From Phascolomyces articulosus (lineage: Eukaryota > Mucoromycota > Mucoromycetes > Mucorales > Lichtheimiaceae), in the NCBI GenBank assembly GCA_025677815.1, contig JAIXMP010000001.1, forward strand, positions 1,860,001-1,924,000: DNA of 64,000 nucleotides. Reading direction: 5' to 3'. Below, in pieces: positions 23,082 through 34,300 of this stretch; position 1 is the stretch's first letter, and every line of letters begins with the position of its first letter. The notes beneath the pieces are model-generated. The model searched no databases. It was not told the origin of the DNA and saw only the letters and a program-made list of their open reading frames with translations. The position numbers and the translations under genes are program-made.

Positions 23082-24240
23082 ATGTCATTTTTTAAATTAA
23101 ACAAGACTACAACTGTGAACACTGGTGATTCTGCTGTCATAGCAACAAAAAAGACAAATTCAAGTAAAGTTCAACTAAACGATAACGCTATGGAACAAGA
23201 TAATAATAGTACAACAGTCGCGGCGACGACGACAGATCATGACAATAATAATAACAATAACATTGAAGAGAAACCATTTCGACTTGTACCTGGAGGAAAA
23301 ATCCCAAACCATGGAAAAGTTTTTGCTCGACAATTTGCATCTTTACTGGTGATGTTGACGATTCAAGTGGGTATTCCTTTGGCATTGTATTATGGTTTAC
23401 GAAATAAAATTGGTGTGGTTTATGCATTGGTGATTTCTGGTATACCTCCATTTCTGTATGTCATTGTTGAGTTTATACGGAAAAGAAAAGTGGATATGCT
23501 TGGTTGTATCATTGGTGGTTCCTTTATTATCAGTGGTGTCATTTCCATTGTTAGTGGTACGTATTTGTTTTATACATTTATCACCAGTGTTAATTGTTGG
23601 TTGGGAAATATCTGACTTGGGATGAAATTTATATATAGGTGATGAGCGTGCTGCACTCGTTCGAGACTCCGCTGTCGGTGCTGTAGTTGGGTTTTTCTTT
23701 CTTTTATCATTGATTCCCTTGAATACCAAATGGTTGGTGATCCGCCCTCTTACCTTTATTATGGGTCAACAAATGTTCAGTGAAGTATACTATCGATGGA
23801 CTGACCGTGACGGTAATCCACAACAACAAAACATTTTGGCTTGGCAATGGGAACATATTCGGTATTTTCGATGGAGTATGCGGATCCAATCTGCTTTGTG
23901 GAGTTTTGTTCTTTTTATGCAACTTGTCGCCTGTGTTTTATTTGTGGAAGTGACGGATATGTCAGTCGATGATATCGTAAAATACAATAACATCATCACA
24001 TCGGTTTATACTCCTGTGATGATTACTATTAGTATTTCTGCGGGAATTTATGGAGTTCGTTTCGAAAAGAGGATTGGAAAAGCATGGGTGGAAGAAAATG
24101 ATTTTACAGACAAGTTTGAAGCACAACAACAAGAACAACAAAGAAGTGGGGATGACAAGGAAGAGACACAACAACGATCTATTGTTGACAATGATACTGA
24201 TGAGGATGAGCGAGACCGACGTGTAGCAAATATGGCTTAA
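23082..24240 (+). CDS. Six-transmembrane VC0807-like membrane protein, paralogue D
   Basis: Predicted 358-aa membrane protein, the longest of the four. Exons 23082-23556 and 23639-24240 (82-bp intron, same phase-1 Gly). The start at 23082 (MSFFKLNKTTT) follows the family style; no upstream ATG is in frame. The N-terminal tail is Asn/Asp-rich, followed by FRLVPGGKIPNHGK, six hydrophobic segments, IRPLTFIMGQQM, WTDRDGNPQQQNI, IRYFRWSMRIQSALW and TDMSVDDIVKYNNII. The C-terminal cytosolic-type tail is extended and strongly acidic/Gln-rich (DNDTDEDERDRR). It lies 881 bp upstream of the biotin ligase gene on the same strand. Function unknown. Confidence 0.8.
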
Positions 24241-25120
24241 ATAATTAGAAAAAAAAATATCTTTATTTTATTACACACTTTATTTTCCGTTTATTTACTA
24301 TTCTTATTATGTTCTCTCGTGTCTTTTTAACAATCCTATTTGTATACTTATTTCTTCTGATACATTGTATTTTATGAAAGTTTTTTTTATGGCTCATTTA
24401 ATTATTTTCTTTTCTCCTGTTTTATTTTTACATGTAATTTTATTCCTTGGTGTATATATTAAATATGCTATATATAAAGATACGCTTTTAGATTCATTAA
24501 CCCACTATGGTATATGATTATCTTGATATATTTTTGCTATCAATTTGGCTTTTTGTTTTTCGGAAGTGCACCGAAAGTATCCCGATTTTTGTTAATCATA
24601 TGTTAATTTGTTAAGCCAGGAGCTTAATTTCCTTATTGAAATGTGCATTGTTGTTACAGATTAATGCAAATTTCCACATTGATATTGGAAATAGCGATTC
24701 GAAAAACAAGGTTACATAATCTATAACCTTTCGAATGATCAAACGATTTACACATCTATTAACTTTGAATCGGTCATCCAACATATCGTGTGAAAATGCT
24801 TACAGTGTCCAGTTAATTGTCATAACAAGTAAGTCACCATTCCAGTTTGCTTGATACATATAGCATTATATTCAATAATATTGTTCCATAATAAAAATAA
24901 GAAACCTGGGAGAATACGCATCTGAAATTCATGTTCCTGGAAATACAATTGGTTTGAATTAAATGACCGGCATGAGAAAGTTGACTTTTTTTTTGGGGTG
25001 CAGCTTTACCTCCACATTTGACAGTTAAAGTGAAACGCTTTTCTCTTTCTCTTTTTCTTTTTCAATAACAAAACGACAATCCTCTTTCCCATAATTCGCC
25101 GTTCTTATAAACCCATTGTC
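24241..25120. other. Intergenic region upstream of biotin ligase; no gene seen
   Basis: Contains the T-rich 3' region of gene D and, at 24697-24736, an interrupted inverted repeat (ATTCGA..AAGGTTA against TAACCTT..TCGAAT). A pyrimidine-rich tract (25043-25061) sits just before the biotin ligase start. Confidence 0.45.
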
Positions 25121-27520
25121 ATGACTGGTATTAATGTATTGATCTATACCGGCAATGGTACCTCACTTATTTCCGTTCGTCACACCCAAAAGACATTGAA
25201 ATCATTATTGGGTCATGCTTACGATGTTGTACCTGTCGATGCGAAAACATTGCGTGTGGAGCCGTGGGAAGAAACATGTGCATTGCTTGTTATTCCTGGT
25301 GGACGAGATTTACCTTATTGCAAAGATCTGAATGGTGTAGCTACCAGTCGTATCAAACAATATGTTCTTGGTGGTGGTCGTTATCTTGGTTTATGTGCTG
25401 GTGGTTATTTTGCTTCAAGCACTATCGAATTCGAACAAGATAGAAAAGATATGCAAGTATGTGGTAAACGCGAATTGGAATTTTTCCCTGGATTGTGTCG
25501 TGGTACTATATACCCTGGATTTGTTTATGAAAGTGAACAAGGTGCTTGCAGTGCAACCGTTCGATTAGTCAACGAAAACTTACAACAATATTATCCATCC
25601 GATTCATTGGTTCCCAAATCGATCGATATGTACTACAATGGCGGTGGTTATTTTGCCCATGCGGATCAATATCCCAATGTTGAAGTATTGGGTCGCTTTG
25701 TGGATGCGGGCATCTGCAAGGATGAGGAATATCCAGCAGCAGCAGTCCATTGTACTGTAGGTCATGGCTCCGCTGTCTTGGTTTCAACACACCCTGAATA
25801 CGATGTTACTCTTTTGGATCAACCGGATGTGGATTCCAACATGTTGGCTGAATTATTACGATCAGAACCTGATAGAAAATCATTTTTACGCGCTGCTTTT
25901 GCTAAAATGGGTCTTCACGTCGTTGGCTACGATAAGAACCGAGTGGATGAAATCAAGGTACCTGATTTAACACCTATTTATTTGACGGCATTGAATGGAC
26001 AAATTGCCGAAGCCATTGCTACACGATTGCAAACAGAAGCAAAGGATTCAGTGATTACGGATTCGAATGATTCCATCCTGCTTACAAGGTCAAAGGACGA
26101 TCCTGTATTGAAAAAGTTGGAAGCATTGACAGTGAAGGAGGATGAGGAAAAACCAAAGCCAGTAGAAATCAGAATTCCCGATTTTTCATCCAATCCAGCC
26201 TGTCCAGATCAAGCACTTACTCCTCTCTTTGATGTCAAGGCATATTATACTGCATTGTTGGAACGACGTGATAAAGAATGGGGTGGTGGAAAATGGTATC
26301 GCTTTGGTAATGCATTAATGTATGCTGAGGTGATCAATAGCACACAAACTATTTTGGATAAGTATGTATATTATTATTATATATATATAGAGAGAGAGTA
26401 AATTGAGAAGGATTTACATGTGTAGGGGATTCATGGTTTAAATGATACTAACATATCTCTCTTTTTTTTTTGTCGAAAAGGAATTACAATTTTGCACAAC
26501 AATTGCCAACAGGTCTTGCTTGTATGGCAACTACCCAACTTGCTGCTAGAGGTAACTATCTTGTCCTCTGTTAGAAACAAATAATCACAATGGTGACTAA
26601 CAAAAAAATATTATTCAATTTAGCGCGTGGTCGTAATTCATGGGTATCACAAATGGGAGCTCTTCAATTCAGCTTTGTCCTTCGTCATAGTTTACAACTT
26701 CAACATGCACCTGTTGTATTCCTTCAATATCTTATTGCACTTGCGGTTGTGGAGAGTGTTCGAACACGTAAAGGATATGAAGAAGTTCCTCTTCGCGTCA
26801 AATGGCCAAATGATGTGTATGTAGAGGATGGTGATGATTTGAAAAAGGTTGGAGGATTGCTCGTCAATTCAAGCTTTGCTCAAGATGAATTTTTGGTAGT
26901 CATTGGTAAGTAAATTGAAAGAAAGGCATTGAGATGTTTTATTTATGAGAGATTGAATATAATAATCATAAGTGCGCGCTGTATTCTTGTTTCAATCACT
27001 AATAATATTTAATCTCTTGGTTCTTTCTTATAGGATGTGGTATTAATGTATCTAACCCACGACCTACCGTATCAATCAATGATGTGATTCAAAAACATGA
27101 TCCATCATTACCTAAAATTACACCAGAAGATATGCTTGCAGGTATTCTGGTTACATTTGAAAAGTTTTATGCAGATTTCTGTGAAAAGGGGATGGGATCC
27201 TGGTTTTTAGATCTCTATTATAAGCGATGGTTGCATAGGTAAGCTAGTTCGCCTCTTAGAAATTATGATCCTATGTTATTGATGTATCTGTGTGAGAGAA
27301 AAAAATACTAATAAAGCTATTCTGTTCTATTTATATTTTTAGTGATAAGATTGTCACCCTGACAACGCATGACAATGTAAAAGTCAAGATTGCTGGTATT
27401 ACTAGTGATTACGGTATGCTTGAAGCTATTGCTATCGAAGGTGATAAAAAGCGTTATACCTTGCAACCTGATGGTAACAGTTTTGATATGTTGAAGGGAT
27501 TAATTATGAAAAAATTGTAA
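25121..27520 (+). CDS. BPL1: Biotin--protein ligase (holocarboxylase synthetase)
   Basis: Attaches biotin to lysine residues of carboxylases through biotinyl-5'-AMP; cytosolic in fungi. Five exons, 25121-26361, 26481-26551, 26624-26905, 27034-27238 and 27343-27520, give 658 aa, close to yeast Bpl1 (690). Residues 1-260 form the glutamine-amidotransferase-like N-terminal domain found in fungal enzymes, with LLVIPGGRDLPY and the LGLCAGGYF elbow (Cys92). A linker follows, then the catalytic domain. The biotin/ATP loop is rebuilt across an intron as AARARGRNSWVS (about 435-446), and KWPNDVYV is at 497-504. GCGINVSNPRPT is rebuilt at the exon 3/4 join. The C-terminal SH3-like domain carries GITSDYGML. 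The loop reads ARARGR where GRGRxGR is usual, a mild variation. The first ATG is used. Confidence 0.92.
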
Positions 27521-28113
27521 ACTACACCCTCCCCTTCATCCATATATACAATCAAAAACAAAAAAATGCTATATACACCATTATCTACACACATAAACAA
27601 AAAATCTATAAAGTTTTTAGAATGTTTTTTTTTATAAATATAATATATAAATATATCAGAATCCAATTACTGCTAAATCACTGAAGGAAATAATTATATC
27701 AACTACTGCAAATAATTACTATGTTGTTATCAAAATTTGTTTAAGGAGAATGTTTGGAAGAAGGAGGAAGAAGATGGGAGGGGGAAATAAGACATCAAAT
27801 TTAAAGCAAAGGGATGGTTTTTTTTTCTTGTTTAACAGAAAAAAAAAGGTAATTTGTAAGGAGGAAGAAGTTAGAAAAGGTTGGAGGGAAAAACGTGATT
27901 AAAATCAACTATTAAGGAGCTACTCGGGATTTTATAAAACTTCATACGTAGTGTAGAATTAAATGTTCTTTTTTTGGATGGTTGATTTATATTCTATATA
28001 TTAACGTACGTTTAGTTATAGATATTCAAGCAAACTATATATATATATTCTAGTAAATGCACAATAGAATTTATTCACCTACCATTTTGTTTGTATATTT
28101 ATCACTTTTTTTT
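27521..28113. other. Intergenic region between biotin ligase and secreted protein gene 2
   Basis: AT-rich 3' flanks of two convergent genes with purine-rich tracts at 27738-27790 and 27850-27890. Nothing else is seen. Confidence 0.45.
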
Positions 28114-28374
28114 TTAGTTAAGAAGTGTATAGCCGCTATAGCAACAATGAGAGAACGATTTGAGTCTATCATCGACAGTCTTACTAGATTTTCCGGAATC
28201 AATCGAAAAGGTACATGTCATTTGATCGAAATAGTATGTTCCATCCAAATCCATACAGCAATCTTTTGTATCTTTTTCACTATCGCATTTACAGGTTTTT
28301 GCTTCTTTTTCGGCAGTAACAACAGAGATGGCAGCGACTACAAATAAGCTGATGAAAGGCAAATAACGGACCAT
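28114..28374 (-). CDS. Small secreted cysteine-rich protein 2
   Basis: Intronless 86-aa protein starting MVRYLPFISLFVVAAISVVTA, a clear signal peptide. The mature domain begins EKEAKTCKCDSEKD and has the pattern C-x-C, CC, C, CC: TKDCCMDLDG, FDQMTCTF, FSHCCYSG. Length, topology and Cys positions match the gene at 20243-20503, so the two form a local family despite low overall identity. It is transcribed towards the biotin ligase gene. Secretion is predicted from the signal peptide; target and role unknown. Confidence 0.75.
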   Translation of the reverse strand: MVRYLPFISLFVVAAISVVTAEKEAKTCKCDSEKDTKDCCMDLDGTYYFDQMTCTFSIDSGKSSKTVDDRLKSFSHCCYSGYTLLN

Positions 28375-31300
28375 GATTGTATATAATATAAATGTTATGA
28401 TAGAGAAATAAGGAAATATGTATTAACTACTAATACTTTGAAAAAATAAAGGATAAAGAAGAGAAGATGATGGATAATGAATAAAAATTCAGTTCATTTC
28501 ATTTTACTTATTTATATATGAAATATTTATAAGAAGAAGAAAAAAGTCAACCTCAATTTATTCAAGGAGGTCCTCAAATAAACAACACACGTACACATAA
28601 CCCACACAAAAAAACTGCAGGCAAAACGATATATTGCGTGAACACACATCCCCGCTTATAAAATAACGGGAGTAGTAAAAAGAAGAAGGTAGGAGTGAAA
28701 GTTGTGAGCTAGATTTACCCTTTTCTTTTCTTTCTTATTCCCTTCCCCCTTCATTTTATATTACCCTCTTTAATCCTTCTTGTTCTTTTTCATCATCATC
28801 ATTAATATACCCTTATAATTCTCCATCTCTCTATAATGTCATTGAAAACTGCTGGCATTTGCTCCTTTTTTATCATGTCAGTTTAGTGGCAACTATATTA
28901 TGAAATGTTTATGATACAGTAAAGTGTGTTGACGAAGAAAAGTTTATAGTCGTAATAGGTCTTCTTTTACTTGTTACATCCATAGTAAAACAAAAGGTTT
29001 ACATATACGCACATTTCTTTGGTGTTTTTTCTATGTATATGTTTTTATAGATGATAGAGGGTAATGAAGATTCAAGTATTGAATTTTAACATATTATCTT
29101 TCATAGTGTCAAGATGTTTAAGATTTGTTTGTTCCTGACGCATAATATGATAAGTATTTTCAAATACGTACCACCACGTGCTTTTGACTGTACTTTACTA
29201 TTATGTACGTGTCTCTGTTAAAAAACCCTCCCTTTATTGTTTTACTATATGACATTACACTACTCTCATTGTCAGAAAAAAAACGAAATAACAAGGAGAA
29301 GATAGTATAAAAGATAATAGTATCTTCCTATACGATAATAAGACAGAAGAATTATTATTTAATTATTCGGGCCAATAATGTGAATAAACGTGAGAAGACA
29401 AGAGATTCTTTCTATATTAATTGCAACTTACTACCATGTAACATAGGTAACCTAGCAAGGAATTATTAGACTGTTTTTTTTTCTCTTACCCTATTCTTCT
29501 CCTCCTTTTTTTAAGTATTTTGCATTCTGTTGTGAGCTTACCAAAACAACAACTAGAAATCACAATTTAGAAGTTTCTGTATTATACAGGACAACTTTAT
29601 AATCCAATTCAAAATTACTTTTTCATGAGGGAGAATTTTATTTTATTGGATGAGGGGAATATATACTACTCAATCACATCTCCATAGAAGAAGATGACTG
29701 AGATAATATATAGTATATATGTGGAATTATTAGTATTTTGTGAAAAAGTTAGATTTTCGTTGTATAAAATTTACTATCTTCATTCAAATTATCAACCACA
29801 AGAGATTGAGTATCTATTATAATATATTAAACTATATCAGACTTTTTTTCAGTAAAACACAATGTGTTCATCATCAAGCTCGGGCTGGAAACATAAGTAT
29901 AAGAATAAAAATTCTTTTTGACACGCATTATTACGCCCGTAGAATTTGACTTATTCTGGATTTTTGTTTATAATAAAAAAAAAGGGGGGTGATAGTAATT
30001 CGGTTGATATATAGTTTTGTAGCGATTATATGAATAATAAAATGAGAGCCTCCTCTACTTTAAGGTGATATAGCAAGATAGCAAACGTTTATAGTTATCT
30101 ATGATTAATTCTTGACTAAATTTGGATTATAAAAAAAGGGTCATCATTACGATTATTTTATAACCTCATTTTGGATTATAAACATATTAAACTTTCGGAA
30201 TGTACAATAAGATTTAAGGATTTATCTCGAATTCTAGGTAGGCTCCTTTTTTTTTTTTTTACAAAATAATCAAGGTACGTACGTAACGAATCTATACAGT
30301 AAACTTTTTGTTAGATTCAATTATTATCTTTATAGAGGTTCCCATTTAAAGTACTAATTTCTATCCTTTCTCTTTTTTTTAAAAAAAATATTGCAGTTGT
30401 CAACAAAACAAAGCAGTTATTTTTAATAAATCAAAGAAAAGGAAAACAGTATATATATGAATAGGTTGATGTTTGGTCACGATAGTGGGATAGTAGTAGA
30501 CTGATCAATAGAGGAAGTAAACATATTTCAAAAATGAACTGAATCCTTTACATTATGATCTCTTTTATATCCCCTTATATGTATTTTTTTTTATGTCTTG
30601 TTGCTGGATAATAATATAAGCTAACTGAAAGTTTAATTGGATTCGACAGATTCGTTCCTTGTAGCGTGATATCATATAATATGTAATGTCTTATGACCCG
30701 TCTCTTCCGCTATTATATTTTATGCAATAAAACAGCGACAAGGAATAAAAGGTGTGAAGATCTGTATATACAGCACCGATGACTTTATATTTTCAATATT
30801 GCCAATAATTTATTACGGGAGGATTCATTTCTTTTTTTTTTTGATAAGACAATCAAAATAGCATTTCTGGAAATGGTGAATAGAAGTGCTATTCACTTAA
30901 TTCTCTATGATCCAGAAAAAGTGATATAGTGTAGATCCTCCGTTCATCATCCAGTACTAGTTACCTACTAGCGGATCGAATTGTAACTAATCGATTCAAT
31001 AATATATACCATCCTTTAACCACAAGTTAAAATATATGGAATAGAGCATGAATTTTACAATAGCATAACTCTTGTAACAATTGCCGAGATTTATTCTATC
31101 CTGTACCGAAAATTTTCAGGAGTGAAACGAGGAGTAGGAAATTCGGGATAACATTATTATTATCTCATTGAAGACTTGGTACCCTTTTTTATTATTATTA
31201 CATCTACCATCCAAAAAAAAAAAAACTAACGAGTTAATAATATATGAATATAAAGTTTGATATTACTAACATGCTGAATCATTGTTCTATATATATTTAT

Positions 31301-34300
31301 GTTCTCTGTATAAAAAAAACCATGAACTGTAATGTATCTCCAGTTTGTGTGTGTATTCATATTTGACTTCTTCAGAGATAATATGAAATAATAATGTTAA
31401 AAATAATGCAAAGGTAAAGGTGTTGATAATGTATATCTTATTGTGACGATTACCAACATATGCTTGAGCCATTCTAATATTATGTTTTTATGACGTTTCA
31501 GTAATGCTCTGAAATGTTGTTACGGATAAAGTACTGACAAGTAGATATTTCTGTGAGCTTTATATGACAGTTGTATATGGTTTATCCAGACTTTTGTCGT
31601 CGTTTTATGCTATTCGAAGGTTATACGTCGATTTTCAATAACGGTCACATTAATACCATCACCTATTCATTACTTGTAATATTATGGGATAAATCATACA
31701 TGATCTCAATATATGTTGATATGTGCTGATGAAAGAGCTTTCTTTTTCTCTGCTGCTGTAGTAAAAAAAAAACGCAAACTGAACAAACAGACCGTACGTA
31801 TTACTTCATGCCATCATTCCTTTTAAACATAAAACTATGTCTTTTTCCGTACAAGGAAGAAGTTATTACCATGTCCATATTCTTCTCTATTTCTCAGTTG
31901 GGGGAATCTAATAAATAACAAGAAGGAAAGCAGAAAATCATAAAATCAAAAAATAACTGTTAATAACACTAGTGAAAAAAAAGAAAGAAAAGAAAGAAGA
32001 AAAGAGGAAATTATGCGACCCAATGAATGTTCATCACAGTTCAGATTTTCCAAAAAAAAAAAAAAAAAAAACTTTTTTTGTTATCAGATATTTCTCAGAC
32101 AGGTGTGGGTTGTGTGTCTCAACTCCTAAACTTGATAGTAACTTAATCTTACCGGAACGAAATGGAACAGTTCATTTGTTTTTTTTTACTCATCCTCTCA
32201 TTGAAAACATTTTTTATTTACAAAAATAAAAGGTTCGACCGATGATGCGCAATATACATGTCATATCAGCTGCTTCATTCTTCTATGGTAATGGGGGAGG
32301 AGAGGAGAAGGGGGTATAAACATAGAGAGTGGTATGTATTATTATTTTTATAGTGTTTTATATATACAAAGAAGAAAAGGAGGAGAACAATCAAATGCGT
32401 CGCTGGCCCGTTTGTTGATCAATCAGAAGAAGTGTGTAAAAAAAAAAGTAATATCTATATACGAAAAGTACCATCTATTAAAATACATTTTATGTTGCAC
32501 TATTACCATAGTTTTGGCTTCTATAATAATTGTTCGTTCTACGTAATTATACGTTATATTTTATATAGTCATTACCATTGACAAAGGTTAGGCAAACATA
32601 ATGTTGGTTCTAGAGCACCCACACATTACACAAAATGCAATCTGATAAAGAAAAAAAAAGTCAGGCGCAGCTTTTTCAGCAACAACAACAACAACAACTA
32701 TAAATAAATATAATGATTTCAATAGAATTATTGATGTAAAATGCCAGAAGAAGGTACGCATTTAAAGCGAACGATGCATGGATGAACTTTTATTATGCAT
32801 GGTACTAGAAATATATCATGATAATATACACACCTGGTTTCTATGTAATGGGGTAATGAGAGTAAACCATCGTTATATAATCTTTTTTTTCTGGTCTCCA
32901 ACAAAAACACAGAAGCTAAATAATGTTGATCTTCTCTCTTCATCAGTTTTATATTCCTTGCCCCCCCAAAAAAAAAGCGTCTTTGTGTATTTCCTATTAT
33001 TCCGCGGCTATCTAAAACAGGTAGCAATCTATACACCATTATTCGAGTTAAAAGAAAGCCATTCAATTTTTTTTGTTAATATAATAACAACAGGTGATTG
33101 ATCTTCCACTATTATTATTAGTAGAAAACCAGTATATTCATAATAAATATTGCAAAGAAAAAGAAGTTAGAGTTCCTTATTCGATCTATTTGTATGACTC
33201 CATTATGGTATGTGTGCTCAAAAAAAAAAGGAAGAGTATTATAAATCTAATGCATATTGTGCCCAGCTGCATCCTGTAGAATATGGGTTAAGGCTTTTGG
33301 AGCTGCTATCAGGAGGGGAGAGAGAGTGAATTGTTTGATGTATGACGAAACGTCTATTCTACCAGTTACATGGGCCGAGTACCTGGAGCAAAAACTGAGA
33401 ATAAGATTTTCGGTGCTATCTGGTTGGTGCTTGCTGTCTCGAAAAAAATAAATGTTTGTTTTATTTATTATTAGCATCCATATATATTTCTTTCATCATT
33501 GTTTACAACTCTTTTTTTAACCATCACCTTTTAAAAACTATTTCTTTAATCTATCTTCTATCAAGTTTCTATACCAGTACTTAGGTTCTCCTTTGCAAAT
33601 ATAATTATTGTGGCGCTTTAAACGTAGGTGTTGAAATAAAACAAAAAGGTTATATATATATATATATATAACATATCTATTCAAAAAAAATAGAAATGCA
33701 ATACAGGAGCGAGGCTCTCCGTTTTAACCAAACGACAAAAAAAGAGAATTAACTTGATGCTTATACTAAGAAAAAAATTCATGGCATATCTTGGGAAAAA
33801 AATGCAACATGGTGGATAATATATACTACGCAATATAATCATTATTGACTGTGTTTCCTCTAACAATAATTATTATTATATTTTATATACGCCAACACTT
33901 GATTGACCATTTAACTGGAATGGTTTATAATACAAAGATGTATCTACCTTATATATCTAGATTATATTAATTCTATACCTCCACCCACAAAAAAAAAACG
34001 AGAGGAGGCTGTTAAATCAAATATGGTAATCTAATGCAAAATGTACCATACTGATAGCTTATTATTTGAACAAGCTTCTGTAATAACGCTTTTATAAAGG
34101 ACCATTGGCTGTACAAAACGCTGTTACAACTTTTAATATCTATTCACAGCTTATCACAAACAGATCGTATCTTATTATCAATACATGAATATCATATTCT
34201 TTTTTTTTATTTATAATACAATTATATATCACCTTTGAGGCCGAGTCATCAAGGCAAAATTCTCATAAATAACAGGTGTCTGACTATCCATATTATTTTG

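Noticed and set aside
31972..32229. Lys-rich plus-strand frame of 85 aa
   Set aside because: Built from A-runs (poly-Lys) and T-runs (poly-Phe); composition artefact, and its first codon is not ATG.
34239..34300. GGCCGAGTCATCAAGGC resembling the A box of a leucine/serine tRNA
   Set aside because: No B box and no cloverleaf downstream; treated as chance or an old fragment.
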